In this document: piece after piece, positions 1-9,185 of the stretch | Layout of the letters: each line of letters begins with the position of its first letter | How positions within the stretch are numbered: position 1 is the first letter of the stretch | From: Nakamurella multipartita DSM 44233 | GTDB lineage: Bacteria; Actinomycetota; Actinomycetes; Mycobacteriales; Nakamurellaceae | Assembly: GCF_000024365.1 (NCBI RefSeq) | Contig: NC_013235.1 | Coordinates: 992,001-1,056,000 of the forward strand | Length of the DNA: 64,000 bases | Direction: 5' to 3' | Translations under genes and position numbers: made by a program | Notes under the pieces: generated by a model | Databases searched by the model: none | What the model saw: only the letters and a program-made list of their open reading frames with translations | Told to the model about the DNA's origin: nothing

Positions 1-977
1 TGTTCATGGTGGTGTCGGTCGTTTCGATTGCTCCGGTGCTGCTGGTCGCCTTTGCCGGAGCAATTGATTCGTACGTACTGCTACTGATCTTCGGTTTCTT
101 CCTGGGTATTGCCGGAACCGCCTTTGCGGTGGGTATCCCTTTCGTCAACGCCTGGTACCCGCCGGCCCGGCGAGGGTTTGCGACCGGTGTTTTCGGGATC
201 GGCATGGGTGGAACCGCGCTGTCGGCGTTCTTCACGCCGCGATTCGTGAACTGGTTCGGGCTGTTCGCCACCCACGTGATCATTGCCATCGCGCTGGGCG
301 GGACCGCGGTGCTGGTGATGGTCGCGATGAAGGACGCGCCGAACTGGCGGCCGAACACCTCGCCGGTGCTGCCCAAGCTCAAGGCGGCAGCGAAACTGTC
401 CATCACCTGGCAGATGTCGCTGCTGTACGCGGTGTGCTTCGGCGGGTTCGTGGCGTTCAGCACCTACCTGCCGACGTACCTCAAGACGGTCTACGACTTC
501 TCCATCACCGACGCCGGAGCCCGTACCGCGGGCTTCGCCCTGGCCGCGGTGATCGCCCGGCCGATCGGCGGGATCCTCTCCGACCGAATCGGTCCCAAGG
601 TCATCGTGTTGATCTCGCTGATCGGCTCCGGAGCCCTGGCCGCGGTGGAGATCCTCCAGCCGCCGGCCGAATTGCCGGCGGGCGCGTCGTTCGTCGCGCT
701 GGCGTTCTTCCTGGGCATCGGCACCGGCGGTGTCTTCGCCTGGGTGGCCCGGTCGGCGCCCCCGGAAAAGGTTGGTACGGTCACCGGGATCGTCGGCGCC
801 GCAGGCGGTCTCGGCGGCTACTTCCCGCCGTTGGTGATGGGTGCGACGTACGACTCGGCGGACAACGACTACACCGTCGGCCTTTCGTTGCTGGTGTTGA
901 CGTGTGCGCTGACCGCGATCTACACGGCTTGGCGGCTGCATGTGCGGTCGTCCGCGACTTTGGAAGGGACCAGATGA
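1..977 (+). CDS. narK: NarK-type nitrate/nitrite MFS transporter (5' end outside window)
   Basis: About 323 residues of a hydrophobic major facilitator protein are visible. The reading frame is open to the left edge, so the first in-frame ATG at 6 is probably internal; NarK proteins usually have 400-470 residues. Gly-rich transmembrane segments typical of the nitrate/nitrite porter branch are seen (GIGMGGTALSAFFTPRF, GAAGGLGGYFPP). The stop overlaps the narG ATG (ATGA at 974-977), so the two are translationally coupled. The role, inferred from family and operon context, is nitrate import and/or nitrite export across the cytoplasmic membrane for the adjacent nitrate reductase. Confidence 0.93.
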   Translation, partial: FMVVSVVSIAPVLLVAFAGAIDSYVLLLIFGFFLGIAGTAFAVGIPFVNAWYPPARRGFATGVFGIGMGGTALSAFFTPRFVNWFGLFATHVIIAIALGGTAVLVMVAMKDAPNWRPNTSPVLPKLKAAAKLSITWQMSLLYAVCFGGFVAFSTYLPTYLKTVYDFSITDAGARTAGFALAAVIARPIGGILSDRIGPKVIVLISLIGSGALAAVEILQPPAELPAGASFVALAFFLGIGTGGVFAWVARSAPPEKVGTVTGIVGAAGGLGGYFPPLVMGATYDSADNDYTVGLSLLVLTCALTAIYTAWRLHVRSSATLEGTR

Positions 978-3900
978 GCACCGGAATCGACGGGCCCGTC
1001 GCCGATCTGCTGCTGCGCAGCGGCCGGTTCTTCACCCGTGGCGAGGTGTCGCCGGACTTGCGCACCATCAGCAAGACCGGCGGTCGCGAGGGCGACGTCT
1101 TCTACCGGGACCGGTGGAGTCACGACAAGGTGGTGCGGTCCACCCACGGGGTGAACTGCACCGGCTCCTGCTCGTGGAAGGTGTACGTCAAGGACGGCAT
1201 CATCACCTGGGAGACCCAGGAAACGGACTACCCCAGCGTGGGTCCCGACCGTCCCGAGTACGAGCCCCGCGGCTGCCCCCGGGGTGCCGCCTTCTCCTGG
1301 TACACCTATTCGCCCACCCGGGTCCGCTACCCCTACGCCCGCGGGGTGCTCGTCGAGATGTACCGGGAGGCCCGCACCCGACTGGGTGATCCGGTGCTGG
1401 CCTGGGCCGAGATCCAGGACGATCCGGAACGGCGGCGCCGGTACCAGCGAGCGCGCGGCAAGGGCGGCCTGATCCGGGTGACCTGGGACGAGGCGACCGA
1501 GATGGTCGCCGCCGCGCACGTGCACACGATCAAGCGCTACGGGCCGGACCGGGTCGCCGGGTTCTCGCCGATCCCGGCCATGTCGATGGTCTCGCACGCG
1601 GCGGGCTCCCGGTTCGTGGAGCTGATGGGCGGGGCGATGACCTCGTTCTACGACTGGTACGCCGACCTGCCGGTGGCCTCACCACAGGTGTTCGGCGACC
1701 AGACCGACGTTCCCGAATCCGGGGACTGGTGGGATGCCTCGTACCTCATGCTGTGGGGCTCCAACGTGCCGGTCACCCGGACGCCGGACGCGCACTGGAT
1801 GGCCGAGGTGCGGTACCGCGGCACGAAGGTCGTCACCGTCAGCCCGGACTACGCCGACAACACCAAGTTCGCCGACGAGTGGATGCCGTGCGCCGCCGGT
1901 ACCGACGGCGCTTTGGGCATGGCGATGGGGCACGTGATCCTGCGCGAATTCCTGGTCGAGAAGCGGACGCCGTTCTTTGTCGACTACGTCCAGCGGTACA
2001 CCGACCTGCCGTTCCTGATCGCCCTCGAGGAGCGGGACGGCGCGTACGTGCCCGGCAAGAATCTGACCGCCGCCGATCTCGGTGACGAGTCCGAGGCGTC
2101 GGCCTTCAAGCCGGTGCTGGTCGACGGCCGGACCGGAGAAGTGCTGGCGCCCAACGGTTCCCTCGGCTTCCGGTACACCGACTCCGGCATCGGCAAGTGG
2201 AATCTGGAGCTCGGTGACGTCGTGCCGCAGCTGACCGTCCTCGCCGAGTCCGGGGAGTCCGTGCCGGTGCTGCTCACCCGGTTCGACACGCCGGACGGCC
2301 ACGCCGAGGTGCTGACCCGCGGGGTTCCGGTCCGCCGGATCGGGGACCGGCTGTGCTGCACCGTGTTCGACCTGATGCTGGCCCAGTACGGGGTGCACCG
2401 ACCCGGCCTGCCGGGCACCTGGCCGGCTGGCTACGAGGACGCCGCCGAGCCGTACACCCCGGCCTGGCAGGAGGCGATCACGGGAGTCTCGGCCGCGCAG
2501 GCGATCCGGGTGGCCCGCGAGTTCGCCCACAATGCCGAGGAGTCCGGCGGCCGCTCCATGATCATCATGGGCGCGGGCATCTGCCAGTGGTTCCACGGCG
2601 ACGCCACCTACCGGGCCATTCTGGCGCTGTTGATCCTGACCGGTTCGATGGGCCGCAACGGCGGCGGCTGGGCCCACTACGTCGGGCAGGAGAAGTGCCG
2701 GCCGATCACCGGCTGGGCGACGATGGCCATGGCGTCGGACTGGGTGCGGCCGCCGCGGCAGATGATCGGCACGGGTTACTGGTACGCGCACACCGACCAG
2801 TGGCGGTACGACGGCTACCGGGCCGACGCGCTGGCCTCCCCGCTGGGTCGCGGCCGGTTCGCCGGGATGCACACCATGGACGTGCTGGCCGCGTCGACGG
2901 CGATGGGCTGGATGCCGTTCTTCCCGCAATTCGATCGCAGCAGCCTGGAGCTGGCCGACGAGGCCGACGCCGCCGGGGTGCCGGTGCCGCAGTACGTGGC
3001 GCAGCAGTTGGCGTCCGGTGCGCTGAAGCTGGCCGTCACGGACCCGGACAACCCGGTGAACTGGCCGCGGGTGCTGACCATCTGGCGGGCGAACCTGCTC
3101 GGCTCGTCCAGCAAGGGCAACGAGTACTTCCTCAAACACCTGCTGGGCACCTCGTCCAACGTGCGGGCCGACCCGACCCCGGCGGATCTACGGCCCCGCG
3201 ACGTCACCTGGGTTGACGAGACTCCCGAGGGAAAGCTCGATCTCGTGCTGTCCCTGGACTTCCGGATGACCTCGACCACGCTGCTGTCGGACGTGGTGCT
3301 GCCCGCCGCGACGTGGTACGAGAAGGCCGACCTGTCGTCCACCGACATGCATCCCTACGTCCATGCGTTCAGCCCGGCGATCGACCCGCCGTGGGAGACC
3401 CGGTCGGATTTCGACACCTTCCACACCATCGCCCGGGTGTTCGGACGGCTGGCCGCCACGCACCTCGGCGTGCGCCGGGACGTGGTGATGGTGCCGCTGC
3501 AGCACGACACGCCCGGCGAGACCGCCTACCCGCACGGCACCGAGCGCGATTGGCGGGCCACCGGCGAGGTGCCGGTGCCGGGCAAGACCATGGGTCAGAT
3601 CGCGGTCGTCACCCGCGACTACCCGGCGCTCGCCGAGCAGTGGGAATCGCTCGGGCCGCTGGTGGAAACCTTGGGGGTGACCACCAAGGCGATCACCGTG
3701 TACCCGGACCAGGAGGTCGCCGAGCTGGCCGGCCGGCACGGGGTGATGGGCCACGGCGCGGGCGCCGGCCGGCCCGCCCTGGACACCGCGGTCAAGATGG
3801 CCGACACCATCCTGGCGCTGGCCGGCACGTCGAACGGGCGGCTGGCGGTCGAGGGGTTCAAGGCGCTGGAACGCCGCACCGGCCGCCGGCTGGTGCATCT

Positions 3901-4651
3901 GGCGGAGGGCAGCGAGGAGAAGCGGATCAGCTACGCCGACACCGTCGCCCGCCCCGTCCCGGTCATCACCAGTCCGGAATGGTCCGGCAGCGAGACGGGC
4001 GGGCGGCGGTACGCGCCGTTCACGGTCAACGTCGAGGAGCTCAAACCCTGGCACACCCTCACCGGGCGCATGCACTTCTACGTCGACCACGACTGGATGG
4101 AGGAACTGGGCGAGCAGTTGCCGGTGTTCCGGCCGCCGCTGGACGTGGCCGGCCTGTTCGGTGAGCCCCGGATCGGCACCGTGGACAAGGGTCTGGGCCT
4201 GTGTGTGCGGTACCTGACGCCGCACTCCAAGTGGTCGATCCACTCCGAGTACCAGGACAACCTGTTCATGCTGTCGCTGTCCCGGGGCGGGCCGACGATG
4301 TGGATCAGCGGGATCGACGCGGCCAAGATCGGCGTGGCCGACAATGACTGGGTCGAGGCGGTCAACCGCAACGGGGTGATGGTGCTGCGGGCGATCGTGT
4401 CCCACCGCATGCCGGAGGGAGTGGTGTTCGTCCACCACGCCCAGGAACGCACGATCGACATGCCGCTCGCCGAGATCTCCGGTACCCGCGGCGGCATTCA
4501 CAACTCGCTGACCCGGCTGCTCGTCAAACCCACCCACCTGGCCGGTGGGTATGCCCAGATGTCCTTCGCATTCAACTATCTCGGGCCGACCGGGAACCAG
4601 CGGGACGAGGTCACGATGGTTCGCCGGCGCTCGCAGGAGGTGCAGTACTGA
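974..4651 (+). CDS. narG: Respiratory nitrate reductase, alpha (molybdopterin) subunit
   Basis: A 1225-residue protein, the normal length for NarG, which reduces nitrate to nitrite at a bis-MGD molybdenum centre on the cytoplasmic face of the membrane. The N-terminal HGVNCTGSCSW motif supplies the His and Cys ligands of the FS0 [4Fe-4S] cluster (His58, Cys62, Cys66), with Cys101 in EPRGCPRG. The segment YDWYADLPVASPQ around residue 227 carries the Asp that ligates molybdenum in NarG. The frame is open well upstream, but the ATG at 974 overlaps the narK stop and gives the standard NarG N-terminus, so the longer reading was rejected. The stop overlaps narH. Confidence 0.98.
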   Translation: MSTGIDGPVADLLLRSGRFFTRGEVSPDLRTISKTGGREGDVFYRDRWSHDKVVRSTHGVNCTGSCSWKVYVKDGIITWETQETDYPSVGPDRPEYEPRGCPRGAAFSWYTYSPTRVRYPYARGVLVEMYREARTRLGDPVLAWAEIQDDPERRRRYQRARGKGGLIRVTWDEATEMVAAAHVHTIKRYGPDRVAGFSPIPAMSMVSHAAGSRFVELMGGAMTSFYDWYADLPVASPQVFGDQTDVPESGDWWDASYLMLWGSNVPVTRTPDAHWMAEVRYRGTKVVTVSPDYADNTKFADEWMPCAAGTDGALGMAMGHVILREFLVEKRTPFFVDYVQRYTDLPFLIALEERDGAYVPGKNLTAADLGDESEASAFKPVLVDGRTGEVLAPNGSLGFRYTDSGIGKWNLELGDVVPQLTVLAESGESVPVLLTRFDTPDGHAEVLTRGVPVRRIGDRLCCTVFDLMLAQYGVHRPGLPGTWPAGYEDAAEPYTPAWQEAITGVSAAQAIRVAREFAHNAEESGGRSMIIMGAGICQWFHGDATYRAILALLILTGSMGRNGGGWAHYVGQEKCRPITGWATMAMASDWVRPPRQMIGTGYWYAHTDQWRYDGYRADALASPLGRGRFAGMHTMDVLAASTAMGWMPFFPQFDRSSLELADEADAAGVPVPQYVAQQLASGALKLAVTDPDNPVNWPRVLTIWRANLLGSSSKGNEYFLKHLLGTSSNVRADPTPADLRPRDVTWVDETPEGKLDLVLSLDFRMTSTTLLSDVVLPAATWYEKADLSSTDMHPYVHAFSPAIDPPWETRSDFDTFHTIARVFGRLAATHLGVRRDVVMVPLQHDTPGETAYPHGTERDWRATGEVPVPGKTMGQIAVVTRDYPALAEQWESLGPLVETLGVTTKAITVYPDQEVAELAGRHGVMGHGAGAGRPALDTAVKMADTILALAGTSNGRLAVEGFKALERRTGRRLVHLAEGSEEKRISYADTVARPVPVITSPEWSGSETGGRRYAPFTVNVEELKPWHTLTGRMHFYVDHDWMEELGEQLPVFRPPLDVAGLFGEPRIGTVDKGLGLCVRYLTPHSKWSIHSEYQDNLFMLSLSRGGPTMWISGIDAAKIGVADNDWVEAVNRNGVMVLRAIVSHRMPEGVVFVHHAQERTIDMPLAEISGTRGGIHNSLTRLLVKPTHLAGGYAQMSFAFNYLGPTGNQRDEVTMVRRRSQEVQY

Positions 4652-6336
4652 TGCGTGTGATGGCGCAACTGGCCATGGTGATGAACCTGGACAAGTGCAT
4701 CGGCTGCCACACCTGCTCGGTGACCTGCAAGCAGGCCTGGACCAACCGGTCCGGGGTCGAGTACGTGTGGTTCAACAACGTGGAAACCCGCCCCGGGCAG
4801 GGCTATCCGCGCACCTACGAGAATCAGGACCGCTGGGAGGGTGGCTGGGTCCGCGACTCGCGCGGCCGGCTCCGGCTGCGGGCCGGCGGGCGGTTCAAGA
4901 AGCTGCTGAACATCTTCTCGAACCCGAAGATGCCCTCGATCGAGGACTACTACGAGCCCTGGACCTACGACTACGAGAACCTGACGACCGCGCCGCTGGG
5001 CGAGCACATGCCGACGGCCCCGCCCCGCAGCCTGCTCTCCGGCGAGCCGATGAAGGTGACCTGGTCGGCGAACTGGGACGACAACCTCGGCGGTTCTCCG
5101 GAGATCCTGGCCGGTGACCCGGTGCTCGCCCAGGTCAGCGACAAGATCAAGCTGGAACTCGAGCAGGCGTTCATGTTCTACCTGCCCCGAATCTGCGAGC
5201 ACTGCCTGAACCCGTCGTGCGTGGCGTCCTGCCCGTCCGGGGCGATGTACAAGCGGGCCGAGGACGGCATCGTGCTGGTCGACCAGGACAAGTGCCGCGG
5301 CTGGCGGATGTGCGTGTCCGGCTGCCCCTACAAGAAGGTGTACTTCAACCACCGCACCGGCAAGGCCGAGAAGTGCACGTTCTGCTACCCGCGGATCGAG
5401 GTGGGTTTACCCACCGTGTGTTCCGAGACCTGTGTGGGCCGGCTGCGCTACCTCGGGCTGCTGCTGTACGACGCCGACAAGGTGCTGGCCGCCGCCTCGA
5501 CCGAACGCGAGCAGGACCTGTACGAGGCTCAACTGGACCTGCTGCTGGACCCGTTCGACCCGGCGGTCGCCGCCGCGGCCAAGGAGAACGGGATCACCGA
5601 CGAGTGGTTGGAGGCCGCGCGGAGATCGCCGGTCTACGCACTGATCAAGCAGTACAAGGTGGCGCTGCCCTTGCATCCGGAATACCGGACCATGCCGATG
5701 GTCTGGTACGTGCCGCCGTTGTCGCCGGTGGTCGACGCGATCAGCCGGGAGGCGCACGACGGCGAGAACGTGGACAACCTGTTTGGCGCGATCTCCGCGC
5801 TGCGCATCCCGATCGAGTACCTGGCCGGGCTGTTCACCGCCGGGGACACCGAACCGGTCGACCGGGTGCTCCGCACCCTGGCGGCGATGCGCGCCTACAT
5901 GCGTGACCACAACCTGGAACGCGAGCCGGACCCCTCGATCCCGGCCTCGGTGGGGATGAGCGAGGAATCGATGTACGAGATGTACCGGCTGCTGGCGATC
6001 GCCAAGTACGAGCAGCGGTACGTCATCCCGACCGCCTACGCGGCCCAGGGGCATCGGCTGGAGGAATCGGTGACCGATTGCGCGCTGGACTTCGACGGGG
6101 GGCCGGGCATGTACGACTCCGGCCCGTTCGGCGAGGCCAGCGGGTCACCGGTACCGGTCGCGGTGGAGACCTTTCAGGCGTTGCGGGAACGGCAGACCAC
6201 CGAGGAGCTCGGCGTGCGCGGTGGCCACCGGTCCCGGGTCAACCTGCTCAATTGGGACGGCAAGGGGACCCCGGAGTCGATGTTCACCCCGCGGCCCGGC
6301 TCGCCCCGGGCGACCGGACGCGAGGAGCAGGCATGA
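4651..6336 (+). CDS. narH: Respiratory nitrate reductase, beta (iron-sulfur) subunit
   Basis: A 561-residue electron-transfer subunit passing electrons from NarI haems to NarG. Four cysteine clusters are visible: CIGCHTCSVTC at residues 16-26, CEHCLNPSCVASCP, CRGWRMCVSGCP (Trp in place of a Cys, the NarH signature for a [3Fe-4S] centre) and the later CTFC...CSETC. The ATG at 4651 is preferred over the ATG at 4660 because AGGAGG at 4635-4640 sits 10 bases upstream of it. Start and stop overlap narG and narJ, so the operon is tightly coupled. The segment from about 300 to 420 is the usual long NarH insertion. Confidence 0.98.
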   Translation: MRVMAQLAMVMNLDKCIGCHTCSVTCKQAWTNRSGVEYVWFNNVETRPGQGYPRTYENQDRWEGGWVRDSRGRLRLRAGGRFKKLLNIFSNPKMPSIEDYYEPWTYDYENLTTAPLGEHMPTAPPRSLLSGEPMKVTWSANWDDNLGGSPEILAGDPVLAQVSDKIKLELEQAFMFYLPRICEHCLNPSCVASCPSGAMYKRAEDGIVLVDQDKCRGWRMCVSGCPYKKVYFNHRTGKAEKCTFCYPRIEVGLPTVCSETCVGRLRYLGLLLYDADKVLAAASTEREQDLYEAQLDLLLDPFDPAVAAAAKENGITDEWLEAARRSPVYALIKQYKVALPLHPEYRTMPMVWYVPPLSPVVDAISREAHDGENVDNLFGAISALRIPIEYLAGLFTAGDTEPVDRVLRTLAAMRAYMRDHNLEREPDPSIPASVGMSEESMYEMYRLLAIAKYEQRYVIPTAYAAQGHRLEESVTDCALDFDGGPGMYDSGPFGEASGSPVPVAVETFQALRERQTTEELGVRGGHRSRVNLLNWDGKGTPESMFTPRPGSPRATGREEQA

Positions 6337-7046
6337 GACTGCGCCGCCGAGAGACCGACCGAACCGCCGACCGCCGGGTGATCTGGCAGTCCGCGTCCCT
6401 GCTGCTGGCCTACCCCGACGAGGCCTGGGCCGACCGGTTGGCCCTGGTTCGCGCGGCGATCCCGGCGCTGCCGCCGGCCGCCGGCGAACCGTTGCGTCGC
6501 AGCGTGGACCGGCTCGCCGAGCAGCCGACGATCGACGCCGCCATCCGGTACGTCGACACGTTCGACTGGCGTCGCCGGCGCACGCTGTTCCTGACGTACT
6601 ACACGGCCGGTGACACCCGCGGCCGCGGCGTGGCCCTGCTGGAGTTCGCGTCGGCCTACCGGGCGGTCGGGGCGGTCCCGCCGGCCGGCGAGCTGCCCGA
6701 CCACCTGGCGGTGGTGCTCGAGTTCGCCGCCACCGTCGACGAGGACGCCGGGTACCGGCTGCTCGCCGACCACCGGACGTCGATCGACCTGCTGCACGAG
6801 GGGTTGCAGGCCATGGACTCCGCGTACGCGGACGTGGTCCGGGCGGTGGCCGCGACCCTGCCGCCGCCCAGTGAGCAGGACCTGCTGCTGGCCCGCCGGT
6901 TGATCATGCAGGGTCCGCCGGCCGAGGCGGTCGGCCTGGACCCGTACCCGCTGGCCGGGCCGCCGACCGCGGCCGGCCGCCGGGCCGGCCCGATCGACCT
7001 GCTGCTGACTCCGAACCCGAGAACTCCTGCCGGAAAGGCACTGTGA
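6333..7046 (+). CDS. narJ: Nitrate reductase molybdenum cofactor assembly chaperone
   Basis: A 237-residue NarJ/TorD-family chaperone. It binds apo-NarG and allows molybdenum cofactor insertion before membrane attachment; it is not part of the final enzyme. The N-terminal segment QSASLLLAYPDEAW and the central YVDTFDWRRRRTLFLTYYTAGDTRGRG are typical of NarJ. The ATG overlaps the narH stop as ATGA. The C-terminal tail from residue about 205 is Gly/Ala/Pro rich and probably disordered. Confidence 0.96.
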   Translation: MRLRRRETDRTADRRVIWQSASLLLAYPDEAWADRLALVRAAIPALPPAAGEPLRRSVDRLAEQPTIDAAIRYVDTFDWRRRRTLFLTYYTAGDTRGRGVALLEFASAYRAVGAVPPAGELPDHLAVVLEFAATVDEDAGYRLLADHRTSIDLLHEGLQAMDSAYADVVRAVAATLPPPSEQDLLLARRLIMQGPPAEAVGLDPYPLAGPPTAAGRRAGPIDLLLTPNPRTPAGKAL

Positions 7047-7777
7047 TGAGCGCTGGGGCGCTGTTCTGGGCGATCGTGCCGTACGTGACGATCGCGATCC
7101 TGGTGGTCGGGCTGTGGTGGCGGTACCGGTACGACAAGTTCGGCTGGACCACCCGGTCCTCCCAGCTGTACGAGAGCAGGCTGCTGCGCATCGGCAGCCC
7201 GCTGTTCCATTTCGGCATCCTGGTGGTCATCGTCGGCCACGTCATCGGCCTGGTGATTCCCGAGAGCTGGACCCACGCGGTCGGTCTGAGCGAGACGGCC
7301 TACCACGTCCAGGCGGTACTGCTCGGCACGATCGCCGGCGTCTGCACGCTGGCCGGGGTGATCATCCTGGTCTACCGGCGGCGCACGAAGGGTCCGGTGT
7401 TCATGGCCACCACCGCCAACGACAAGCTGATGTACCTGGTGCTGGTGCTGGCCATCGTCGCCGGCCTGGCCACCACCATGGTCGGCTCGGGCATCGTCGG
7501 CGAGCCGTACAACTACCGGGAGAGCGTGGCGGTCTGGTTCCGGTCGATCTTTCTCCTCCGCCCGGACGGCGCGGCGATGGCCGGGGCTCCGCTGAGCTAC
7601 CAGCTGCACGCGATCATCGGGCTGGCGCTGTTCGCGTTGTGGCCGTTCACCCGGCTGGTGCACGCATTCAGCGCCCCCGTGGCCTACCTGTTCCGGCCGT
7701 ACATCGTCTACCGGTCCCGGGACGCCGGCCGCCCCGGCAACCCGGTCGGCTCCCGGCCGCAGCGCCGGGGCTGGTAA
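7046..7777 (+). CDS. narI: Respiratory nitrate reductase, gamma (cytochrome b) subunit
   Basis: A 243-residue membrane subunit with five predicted transmembrane helices, oxidising menaquinol and passing electrons to NarH. Histidines in helices that would ligate the two b haems are visible (PLFHFGILVVIVGHVIGL, and YQLHAIIG with RLVHAFSAPVAY near the C-terminus). The ATG at 7046 shares one base with the narJ stop and has GGAAAGG seven bases upstream; the GTG at 7043 is the alternative start. It is the last gene of narKGHJI and is followed by a strong hairpin at 7799-7832. Confidence 0.96.
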   Translation: MSAGALFWAIVPYVTIAILVVGLWWRYRYDKFGWTTRSSQLYESRLLRIGSPLFHFGILVVIVGHVIGLVIPESWTHAVGLSETAYHVQAVLLGTIAGVCTLAGVIILVYRRRTKGPVFMATTANDKLMYLVLVLAIVAGLATTMVGSGIVGEPYNYRESVAVWFRSIFLLRPDGAAMAGAPLSYQLHAIIGLALFALWPFTRLVHAFSAPVAYLFRPYIVYRSRDAGRPGNPVGSRPQRRGW

Positions 7778-7798
7778 GCGACGTCGCGCCAACGGTGC

Positions 7799-7832
7799 GC
7801 AGGTCGCGCCGACCTGTGCCGGCGCGACCTGC
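7799..7832. terminator. Hairpin between nar operon and lyase pseudogene
   Basis: A perfect 12-bp inverted repeat (arms 7799-7810 and 7821-7832) encloses a 10-base loop. It lies 21 bases after the narI stop and before the convergent lyase remnant, so it can terminate transcription from both sides. There is no clear U-tract, as is common for actinobacterial hairpin terminators. The pairing is direct; the role is inferred. Confidence 0.6.
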
Positions 7833-7870
7833 ATGGTCCCGGCGCGAAGCCGGCCGGGGGCGAGCCGCGC

Positions 7871-8047
7871 TCAGCCGGGGACGGCCAACGCCTCGGCGGC
7901 CGCGCTCAGGGCGTCCGGGTCCAGGCGCTCCTCGACCAGCTCGGCCAGGCTGCCGTCCTGGACGAGGCTGCGCACCGCCTCCAGATCCGGGCCGATCGGG
8001 TCGTCGGCGACGCGGGTGGGGACCAGGCGGCGGATCCCGGCTTCTCG
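7871..8047 (-). pseudogene. C-terminal fragment of an IS-split histidine ammonia-lyase-family gene
   Basis: About 58 codons on the minus strand encode a tail containing DDPIGPDLEAVRSLV, the kind of C-terminus found in HutH/PAL-family lyases. Removing the IS30-family element (8048-12257) and one copy of its 2-bp CG target duplication joins this fragment in frame to the N-terminal part at 12258-13687. The restored gene is exactly 535 codons including stop. A short TTG-start ORF could be drawn here, but its first codons lie inside the insertion sequence, so it is not a separate gene. Confidence 0.85.
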
Positions 8048-8069
8048 GGAACGACGCAACAGGGCCCGA

Positions 8070-8077
8070 CCGATGAG
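8070..8077. repeat. 8-bp target duplication of the outer ISL3 element (left copy)
   Basis: CCGATGAG at 8070-8077 recurs exactly at 10996-11003, immediately outside the two ends of the outer ISL3 element. Eight bases is the usual ISL3-family duplication. Because it lies inside the IS30 left end region, the ISL3 element arrived after the IS30 element. Confidence 0.9.
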
Positions 8078-8141
8078 GGGTCTTCAGACTTGATGGGGCT
8101 CTGGGCTTCCGACCTGCGGCGGCGTGTCGGGTGAGATGAGG

Positions 8142-8197
8142 GCTCGTGGCCTTCGAAACTGGTTGTTCTCTACGCAATCAGCCGAAGGACCACGAGC
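8142..8197 (+). promoter_or_regulatory. Stem-loop abutting the start codon of the outer ISL3 transposase
   Basis: The arm starting GCTCGTGGCCTTCG at 8142 pairs with 8183-8197 ending CCACGAGC, giving 14 bp with one bulged A at 8189 and a 27-base loop. The stem ends one base before the ATG at 8198, so in the transcript it would cover the ribosome-binding region. Translation control of the transposase is inferred. Confidence 0.55.
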
Positions 8198-9065
8198 ATG
8201 GACCAGAGTAGTAGCTCGCTGCTGTTGGACATTGACGGGTTGGTCGTCGACCGGGTCGTCCGCAACGACGCCGGCCGACGGGTCGTGCACTGCTCGACCG
8301 ACCCCCAACTGGCCGGCTGGTGCCCGGAGTGCGGTGAGCAGTCGAAGTCTCCGAAGGCGTGGGTGACGACCCGCCCGCGGGACGTCCGGCTCGGCGAGGA
8401 CAAGCCGATCCTGTTGTGGCGCAAACGGAAATGGCGCTGCCAGGTCGACAGCTGCGAGCGGAAGGTGTTCACCGAATGCCTACCCGAGCAGATCCCCGCC
8501 CGGGCCCGGATCACCACCCGCGCCCGCCGGCTGGCGGCGGAAGCGATCGGCGACCACACCCGACCGGTGTCCGGCGTCGCGGCCGAGTTCGGCATGGACT
8601 GGCGCATCGCGCACGACGCGTTCGTCGCCCACTCTGCCGCGGTGCTCCCCGACGCGCCGCCGCCGGTCACCGTGCTGGGCGTCGACGAGACCCGCCGCGG
8701 CAAGGCCCACTACGAGACCGACCCGACCACCGGGGAGAAGACCTGGGTGGACCGCTTCGACACCGGCCTGGTCGATCTGAGCGGCAACGGTGGCCTGTTC
8801 GCACAGGTCAACGGCCGCACCAGCAAGGTCCTCATCGAGTGGCTGCAGGCGCAGGACCCGGACTGGCTCGCCACCATCACCCACATCTCGATGGACACGT
8901 CCGCGACGTACGCCCGCGCCGCCCGCCTCGCCCTGCCGAACGCCGTCGTGGTCGTGGACCGGTTCCACCTGGTCGCCCTGGCCAACAAGGCGGTCACCGA
9001 CTACCGGCGGGAGTTGGCCTGGGCGCTTCGTGGCCGGCGGGGCCGCAAGAGCGACCCGGAATGGG
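8198..9065 (+). pseudogene. ISL3-family transposase, 5' part, interrupted by the inner ISL3 copy
   Basis: The frame encodes the first 289 or so residues: zinc-finger cysteines (CPECGEQ, CQVDSCERK), the first catalytic Asp in VLGVDETRRGKA and a second in VVVVDRFHLV. At 9066 it runs into the inner ISL3 element and soon stops. The remaining C-terminal codons resume at 10529 after an 8-bp duplication. The intact gene would encode about 442 residues; it differs from the inner copy by a handful of substitutions and a stop two codons later. Confidence 0.9.
9058..9065. repeat. 8-bp target duplication of the inner ISL3 element (left copy)
   Basis: GGAATGGG at 9058-9065 recurs exactly at 10521-10528, directly outside the ends of the inner ISL3 copy. 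It is part of the transposase reading frame of the outer copy, proving that the element jumped into another copy of itself. Confidence 0.93.
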
Positions 9066-9129
9066 GGGTCTTCGGACTTGATAGGGCTCCGGGCCTCCGA
9101 CCTGCGGCGGCGTGTCGGGTGAGATGAGG

Positions 9130-9185
9130 GCTCGTGGCCTTCGAAACTGGTTGTTCTCTACGCAATCAGCCGAAGGACCACGAGC
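9130..9185 (+). promoter_or_regulatory. Stem-loop abutting the start codon of the inner ISL3 transposase
   Basis: This is the same structure as at 8142-8197, shifted by 988 bases: a 14-bp stem with one bulge that ends directly at the ATG at 9186. Conservation in both copies is expected from their similarity, so it is not independent evidence of function. Confidence 0.55.

Noticed and set aside
434..973. 180-residue N-terminal extension of NarG
   Set aside because: It overlaps narK in another frame and is Arg/Gly-rich shadow sequence; the ATG at 974 gives the normal NarG start.
5401..5450. Possible frameshift in narH, where codon use briefly looks less biased (GTGGGTTTACCC)
   Set aside because: The protein continues EVGLPTVCSETCVGRLRYLG, the normal NarH sequence; the frame is intact.
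7871..8059. A separate 62-codon small gene on the minus strand
   Set aside because: Its first codons fall inside the IS30 left end, and the rest is the in-frame C-terminus of the split lyase.
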